Assembly: GCF_036924515.1 (NCBI RefSeq)
Contig: NZ_JAZHRR010000001.1
Coordinates: 6,171,001 to 6,235,000 of the forward strand
Length of the DNA: 64,000 nt
Source: Bradyrhizobium sp. AZCC 1610
Lineage (GTDB): Bacteria > Pseudomonadota > Alphaproteobacteria > Rhizobiales > Xanthobacteraceae
Reading direction: 5' to 3'
This document shows positions 59,479 through 64,000 of this stretch, piece by piece. Position numbers and translations under genes: made by a program. The notes beneath the pieces are model-generated. The model worked only from the letters and a program-made list of their open reading frames with translations, was not told where the DNA came from and did no database searches. Positions within the stretch are counted from its first letter, which is position 1; every line of letters begins with the position of its first letter.

Positions 59479-60208
59479 ATGAAGAAGATTCTGCTCGCCC
59501 TTGTGGCCCTCGCAACCATCACCGTCGCTGCACCTGCGGCCGGTGCCGATCTCGGTGCGCGCCCCTACTACAAACAGCCGCCCGTCTATGCGCCGGCCGT
59601 CGTCTACAACTGGACCGGCTTCTATCTCGGCGGCCATCTCGGCGGCGCCTTCAGCGGCAGCAACGACTTCAACGGTGCGGTGCTGAGCGAGTCCAGCGCC
59701 CGCCTGCTCGGCGGCGTTCAGGCCGGCCTCGATTGGCAATTCGCGCAGAACTGGGTGCTCGGCACCGAGGGCCAGTATTCCTGGCTCGGCAAGAGCAACC
59801 TCACCGCCACCTTCCCCGGCGGCTACGTCTACACCAACGATCAGCGCGGCCTCGGTTCGATCACGGCCCGCATCGGCTACACCTGGGGTCCGGGCCTGGT
59901 CTATGTCAAAGGCGGTTACGCCTATTCCGACAACAGCGAGAGGGTGACCCTGGCCGGCGCTCCGATCCCCTTCCTGCTCGATGGCAACCACAGCCACGGC
60001 TGGACCGTCGGCCACCGGCGTCGAGTACATGGTCGCCCCGAACTGGTCGGTCAAAGGCGAATACATGTATTATGACTTCGGCAGCACGCGCTTCGCGAGC
60101 CCTGCCGTGCTGGCGCCGTTCGGAAGCTTCCATACCGAAGACCACACGCTGAAGCTCGGCGTCAACTATCGCTTCAACTTCGCAAGCCCCGTGGCCGCAC
60201 GCTACTGA
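59479..60208 (+). pseudogene. Outer-membrane beta-barrel protein, broken by one frameshift
   Basis: The start at 59479 has GGAGAC upstream and a signal peptide (MKKILLALVALATITVAAPA, cleavage near AGADL). The barrel motifs begin VVYNWTGFYLGGHLGGAFSG, then NWVLGTEGQYSWLGKSN, RIGYTWGPGLVYVKGGYAY. After HGWTVG the frame must move by one (ATGVEYMVAPNWSVKGEYMY) to reach the correct end LKLGVNYRFNFASP-. The shift lies near 60012-60016 (GTCGGCCACC, where GTCGGCGCCACC is expected). One base seems missing: real decay or a sequence error. A terminator follows. Confidence 0.85.
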
Positions 60209-60230
60209 GCGCTTTCAACTGCGAATTGCG

Positions 60231-60257
60231 AAAGGCCGGTTTTCATGCCGGCCTTTT
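60231..60257 (+). terminator. Rho-independent terminator
   Basis: AAAGGCCGG (60231-60239) pairs with CCGGCCTTT (60248-60256) around an 8-base loop and is followed by T-rich DNA. It ends the outer-membrane protein transcript. Confidence 0.85.
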
Positions 60258-60425
60258 GTTTTTCGCCGCCGTTTTCCGGTTCACGGAAAAAATCCGTCAA
60301 AGGCAGGCAACCGGCTGTCAAAAATGCGGCGAAAAGCCTTCCGGTTTCCAAACTTGTTAACCGGGTACCGCGATACTGCCGCGCGAGGAAACATCTCAAG
60401 GTAGCGTAGACGGGGCAGCGGGCAA

Positions 60426-62552
60426 ATGGCGGCACGATCCAATTCACGGCTCAAGGGTTTTAGCTTCGGCGTCAGGGGCAGTCTGTTTGCCGCCTTCGCC
60501 GTCATCGCCGGCATGGCGATCGTCATCTCCGCCGGCGCCGGCCTGATGCTCGGGCGGCTCGGCGGGACCATGGTCGATCTGAGCGGCCGGGATATCCCCC
60601 GTCTCGCCGCCAGCCTGCAGCTATCGGCACAGAGCGCGAGCCTTGCCAGCCAGGGGCCGGCGCTGCTGGCCGCGCGCAGCGAAGAGGCGTTGAACGATCG
60701 AACCAAGAAAATGAAGGAAACCCAGGCGGTCGCGCTGAAGAAGCTCGGCGAGATCGTCGAACTCGGTGCCGACAAGGCGGTCGTCGCGGCGCTCACCGAG
60801 AACATGAAGAACATCGACGAGGTGATCAAGAGCCTCGGCTCGGCCGCGCGCGAGCGGCTCGAACTGGCCGCCCAGCACGAAAAGCTCTACGACGCGGTGC
60901 GCAAGGCCCAGCGGCGCTTCGTGGCAGCTGCCGGCCCTGCGGCAATCGACGCGCAGACCGAGCTCTACAGCATCTACGCTGCCCCCAACTTCTCGCAAAC
61001 CGATGCGATCCGGGCACACAAGACGGCCGACCAACTCGCCGACATCGCCGCCAGCGGCAATCTCATGGCGTTCGACATGATCGCCGCGCTGTCGACCACC
61101 AGCGGCGATGTACTCGAAGCCACCGGCAGGGATTTCCGCACCGCGCAGGCGCGCGTGAAGGCGAATCTCGAAGCGCTGCCCAAGACCACAGCGATGCGGT
61201 CCGTTCAAAACACAACCTTGGGCCTGCTGGCGCTTGCCGACGGCAAGACCGGCGTCTTCAAGGTCCGCCAGCAGGAACTGGATGCGGACGATTTCGGCCA
61301 GACCATTCTGGAGGAAACCCGCAAGCTCAATGTCGGCCTCGGCATCAGCGTGCAGCAATTGGTCGACGCCGTGCAGAAGGAAACCGACGCCGCGGCCTGG
61401 CAGGCGCGTCAGGAGATCTCGTTCGGGACCATGGTCATGCTCGCCCTCGGCGTGCTGACGCTGGTCGGTTCGATCCTGTTCGTCTGGCTCTATGTCGGCC
61501 GCAACATCCTGCGGCGAATCAGCAATCTGCAGCGCTCGATGCAGGTGTTGTCCAGCGGCGACCTCGAATCGGAGGTCTATCAAAGCCCCCAGCAGGACGA
61601 GATCGGCGCCATGGCGGATTCGCTGCAGGTGTTCCGCGAGAGCATGATCCAGAGCCGCGCGCTCTCGGCCGAGCAGGACAAGGACCGCATCGCCAAGGGC
61701 GAACGCGCCAACCGCATGGAAGCGCGCATCGTCGAGTTCGAATCCACTGTTCGCAGCGCGCTCGACAGCCTGCAATCCGCGGCGGGCTCGATGCAGTCGA
61801 CCGCGCAAAGCATGTCGGCGACAGCCGATCAATCGAGCGCACTGGTGACCGCGGTGGCGACGGCCGCCGAGCAGACCTCAGCCAACGTGCAGACCGTGTC
61901 GTCGGGCACCGAGGAATTGTCCTCCTCAATCGAGGAAATCGGCCGTCAGGTCATCACCTCGGCGGAGATCGCCCGCAAGGCGGTTGAGGACGCCGGTGAG
62001 ACCGATGCCACCATGCAGGGGCTTGCGGACAATGCCGCGCGGATCAGCGTGGTGGTCGATCTGATCCAGACTATCGCCTCGCAGACCAACCTGCTGGCGC
62101 TGAACGCCACCATCGAGGCGGCACGCGCCGGCGACGCCGGCCGCGGCTTCGCCGTGGTCGCCTCCGAGGTGAAGAGCCTCGCCAACCAGACCGCCAAGGC
62201 CACCGACGAGATCCGCCAGCAGATCGTCAGCATGCAGACGGTGACGACGACCGCGGTCTCGGCGATCAGGAACATCAGCAACACGATCAGCGAGATCAAC
62301 GAGGTGACCACCGCGATCGCGGCCGCGGTCGAGGAGCAGGGTGCGGCGACGCGCGAGATCGCGCGCAACATCCAGCACGCCGCCGGCGGCACCAGCGAGG
62401 TTTCCACCAACATCGTCGGTGTCTCCAGCGCCTCGTCGCAGGCCGGAACCGCCGCCGGCCAGGTGCTGACCGCCTCCGGCGCGCTGCGCCGCGAGGCCGA
62501 CGTGCTGCGCGAAGAGATCGACGCGTTCCTGTCGAACATCCGGGCGGCGTAG
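60426..62552 (+). CDS. Methyl-accepting chemotaxis protein
   Basis: The product is 708 aa. Membrane segments at about 18-44 and 338-358 flank a large periplasmic helical sensor domain (about 45-335). A HAMP domain (about 358-412, [20 protein letters not shown]) is followed by the signalling domain with the conserved hairpin tip [40 protein letters not shown]. It transmits ligand binding to CheA. No CheB/CheR-tethering pentapeptide is seen at the end. No che genes are adjacent. The ligand is unknown. Confidence 0.95.
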   Translation: MAARSNSRLKGFSFGVRGSLFAAFAVIAGMAIVISAGAGLMLGRLGGTMVDLSGRDIPRLAASLQLSAQSASLASQGPALLAARSEEALNDRTKKMKETQAVALKKLGEIVELGADKAVVAALTENMKNIDEVIKSLGSAARERLELAAQHEKLYDAVRKAQRRFVAAAGPAAIDAQTELYSIYAAPNFSQTDAIRAHKTADQLADIAASGNLMAFDMIAALSTTSGDVLEATGRDFRTAQARVKANLEALPKTTAMRSVQNTTLGLLALADGKTGVFKVRQQELDADDFGQTILEETRKLNVGLGISVQQLVDAVQKETDAAAWQARQEISFGTMVMLALGVLTLVGSILFVWLYVGRNILRRISNLQRSMQVLSSGDLESEVYQSPQQDEIGAMADSLQVFRESMIQSRALSAEQDKDRIAKGERANRMEARIVEFESTVRSALDSLQSAAGSMQSTAQSMSATADQSSALVTAVATAAEQTSANVQTVSSGTEELSSSIEEIGRQVITSAEIARKAVEDAGETDATMQGLADNAARISVVVDLIQTIASQTNLLALNATIEAARAGDAGRGFAVVASEVKSLANQTAKATDEIRQQIVSMQTVTTTAVSAIRNISNTISEINEVTTAIAAAVEEQGAATREIARNIQHAAGGTSEVSTNIVGVSSASSQAGTAAGQVLTASGALRREADVLREEIDAFLSNIRAA

Positions 62553-62560
62553 AAAGACAC

Positions 62561-62602
62561 CGTCATTCCGGGGCTATGCGAAGCATAGAACCCGGAATGA
62601 CG
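62561..62602. repeat. Palindromic intergenic repeat
   Basis: CGTCATTCCGGG (62561-62572) and CCCGGAATGACG (62591-62602) are exact reverse complements; the inner GCTATGCGAAGCATAG adds a further hairpin. It sits just after the chemotaxis gene and may help end the transcript. Confidence 0.7.
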
Positions 62603-62689
62603 ACCGAACCGCCAATTCATGTCCTTTGTCCCATCCCCTATCCGTTTTTTCGGCTAGCGCGGCGCCGCCTCTACCGCTAAGCCGGTAGC

Positions 62690-63751
62690 ATGCATTCGAA
62701 AACCGACATGGTGCAGTCCTCGGCCGAGGCACTGCGATACCCCTTCGAAAATCACCCCGGCCACGATCAGGTCGTCGAGGTGGTGCCGGGCGTGCTTTGG
62801 GTCCGCCTCAAGCTGCCGTTCCGGCTCAATCACGTGAACATCTACCTGCTCGCCGACGGCGACGGCTGGGCGATGGTCGATTCCGGCTTCGGCAATGAGG
62901 AATCCATTGCGGCCTGGACGACCCTGTTCGAGGGGCCGCTGCGGCATGTGAAGATCACGCGGCTGATCGTTACCCATTCGCATCCCGATCACGTCGGCCT
63001 TGCCGGATGGATCACGGAGCGCTTCGACTGCCTGCTGCAGATGTCGCAGGTCGAATATCTACAATCGGTCTATCACCAGAACCGCGGCACCGAGGAGCGG
63101 CGCAACGCGCAGCGGCTGTTCTTCCGCCGGCACGGCATGGACGAAAGCCTGACCGACAGATTGCTCGGCCGCGGCCAGGATTATTTGAAGCGAGTTTCGG
63201 TGCTGCCGCCGTCCTACCGCCGCATCTCGCATGGCGACGAGGTCGTGATCGGCACGCGGCGCTTCAAGGTGATCACCGGCGGCGGCCACGCGCTCGACCA
63301 GGTGATGCTATATTGCGCGGCCGACAAATTGTTCCTCTCGGCCGACCAGGTGCTGAGCAAGATTTCACCCAATGTCAGCGTCTGGGCGGTCGAGCCCGAC
63401 CAGAACTCGCTCGGGGAATATCTGGCCTCGCTCGCGAGCCTGACCACCACGCTGCCCTACGACGTGATGGTGCTGCCCGGCCACGGCGTGCCGTTCTACG
63501 GGCTGAAGACCCGCATCAAGCAGCTCGCCGACCATCACGAGGACCGCTGCCGCCTGATCGCCGAAGCCTGCCGGGAAGCCCCCCAAACCTCGAAGGAGCT
63601 GGTGCCCGTCGTGTTCCACAAGCACGTGCTGGACGAGCACCAGATGGGCTTTGCCGCCGGCGAACTGGTCGCGCACGTCAACTACATGCTGGTCGAGGGA
63701 CGGCTGACCTCAGAGGTTGCCGACGGCGTGCTGCGGTTCAGGACGACGTGA
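62690..63751 (+). CDS. Metallo-beta-lactamase-fold hydrolase
   Basis: The product is 353 aa. The metal motif is IVTHSHPDHVGLAGW (HxHxDH). The following ligands are in ITGGGHALDQ (His), LFLSADQVLSKISPN (Asp) and VLPGHGVPF (His). The N-terminus PFRLNHVNIYLLADGDGWAM and the last 80 residues form a helical C-terminal extension seen in RNase BN/glyoxalase-II-like relatives. The substrate is unknown; thioester hydrolysis is common in this family. A second ATG at 62708 is an alternative. Confidence 0.93.
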   Translation: MHSKTDMVQSSAEALRYPFENHPGHDQVVEVVPGVLWVRLKLPFRLNHVNIYLLADGDGWAMVDSGFGNEESIAAWTTLFEGPLRHVKITRLIVTHSHPDHVGLAGWITERFDCLLQMSQVEYLQSVYHQNRGTEERRNAQRLFFRRHGMDESLTDRLLGRGQDYLKRVSVLPPSYRRISHGDEVVIGTRRFKVITGGGHALDQVMLYCAADKLFLSADQVLSKISPNVSVWAVEPDQNSLGEYLASLASLTTTLPYDVMVLPGHGVPFYGLKTRIKQLADHHEDRCRLIAEACREAPQTSKELVPVVFHKHVLDEHQMGFAAGELVAHVNYMLVEGRLTSEVADGVLRFRTT

Positions 63752-63811
63752 CATCCTCGAGCGCGTGCTCATACACCTAAATCCGTAAGCAACGATTCCT
63801 GCTTGGTGGCC

Positions 63812-63934
63812 TCATCGGCGCGCGGGCACGGTCGATGGACCGGTCAAACCGAGCGATTTGGCGGTCTTGATATCGGCGACCAATTCGATCTGTGTCGGGT
63901 CGACGGTGCGGCTGGAGCGGGCGTGACGGCAACT
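63812..63934 (-). pseudogene. C-terminal remnant of an ABC-transporter substrate-binding protein
   Basis: Read on the minus strand, VDPTQIELVADIKTAKSLGL followed by TGPSTVPARR and stop resembles the usual end of TrpX-type binding proteins ([30 protein letters not shown]). The rest of the protein is absent; an in-frame stop precedes the fragment near 63935. Farther upstream, to the window edge, another frame reads LQDLDEVAVTPAP, faintly like the start of a TonB receptor. Too little remains to be sure. Confidence 0.4.
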
Positions 63935-64000
63935 TCATCCAGATCCTGCAATCCTGGTTCCTTGGCCGGCGTCGCTGCAGACACGCCCACGAGGTTCGCT

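Overview
The window looks like chromosomal DNA of a Bradyrhizobium-type alphaproteobacterium (Rhizobiales). The grounds are the GC-rich codon use, many proteins of recognisable Bradyrhizobium type, the gene block murA / DUF2948 / hisD / UPF0262 / low-molecular-weight phosphatase / maf / yacG / tRNA-Phe, and numerous copies of the palindromic intergenic repeats common in that group. These assignments rest on reading motifs; no database search was run.

Layout. 0-11.6 kb: a metabolic and regulatory region with a LysR gene cut by the left edge, a flavin-binding oxidase-like protein, two separate glutathione-S-transferase/WYL-regulator modules each with a visible palindromic operator, a membrane-anchored TAXI binding protein, and a cyclic-nucleotide-binding membrane protein paired with an IorB-tail-like protein. 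11.7-33.6 kb: small secreted proteins, an ankyrin-repeat protein, propionyl-CoA synthetase, a TPR/DUF1311 protein with a partial tandem copy, an SDR, a complete TAXI-type TRAP transporter (fused permease plus binding protein), a degenerate EAL protein, a Bug-type binding protein, Nudix, thioesterase, aldo/keto reductase, PilZ, a DUF892 stress protein with an EcfG-like promoter, and a tautomerase/TetR pair with two operators.

33.6-41.7 kb is the accessory part. It lies on the 3' side of tRNA-Phe, looks less GC-rich by eye, and holds two near-identical higA copies about 6 kb apart, each preceded by a decayed higB. Between them sit a serine hydrolase, a compact stand-alone reverse transcriptase (RT) overlapping a small membrane peptide, a heavily base-paired stretch carrying a 38-codon ORF convergent to the RT, a DUF2513 protein, and a CHRD-RTX protein. 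The RT locus is the best candidate here for an undescribed system.

41.7-54.2 kb: the conserved maf-to-murA block, interrupted by a frameshifted amidase where I would expect infA; then alpha/beta hydrolases, a decayed UBP zinc finger and a cNMP-binding thioredoxin-reductase-like flavoprotein. 54.5-64 kb: tRNA-Thr, an HD-GYP phosphodiesterase, a secreted GH16-GH1 glucanase pair, a frameshifted outer-membrane barrel protein, a chemotaxis receptor, a metallo-beta-lactamase-fold hydrolase, and a transporter-gene remnant at the right edge.

Two genes (amidase, outer-membrane protein) are each broken by one apparent missing base in a GC-rich run. Sequencing error is as likely as real decay for these two.
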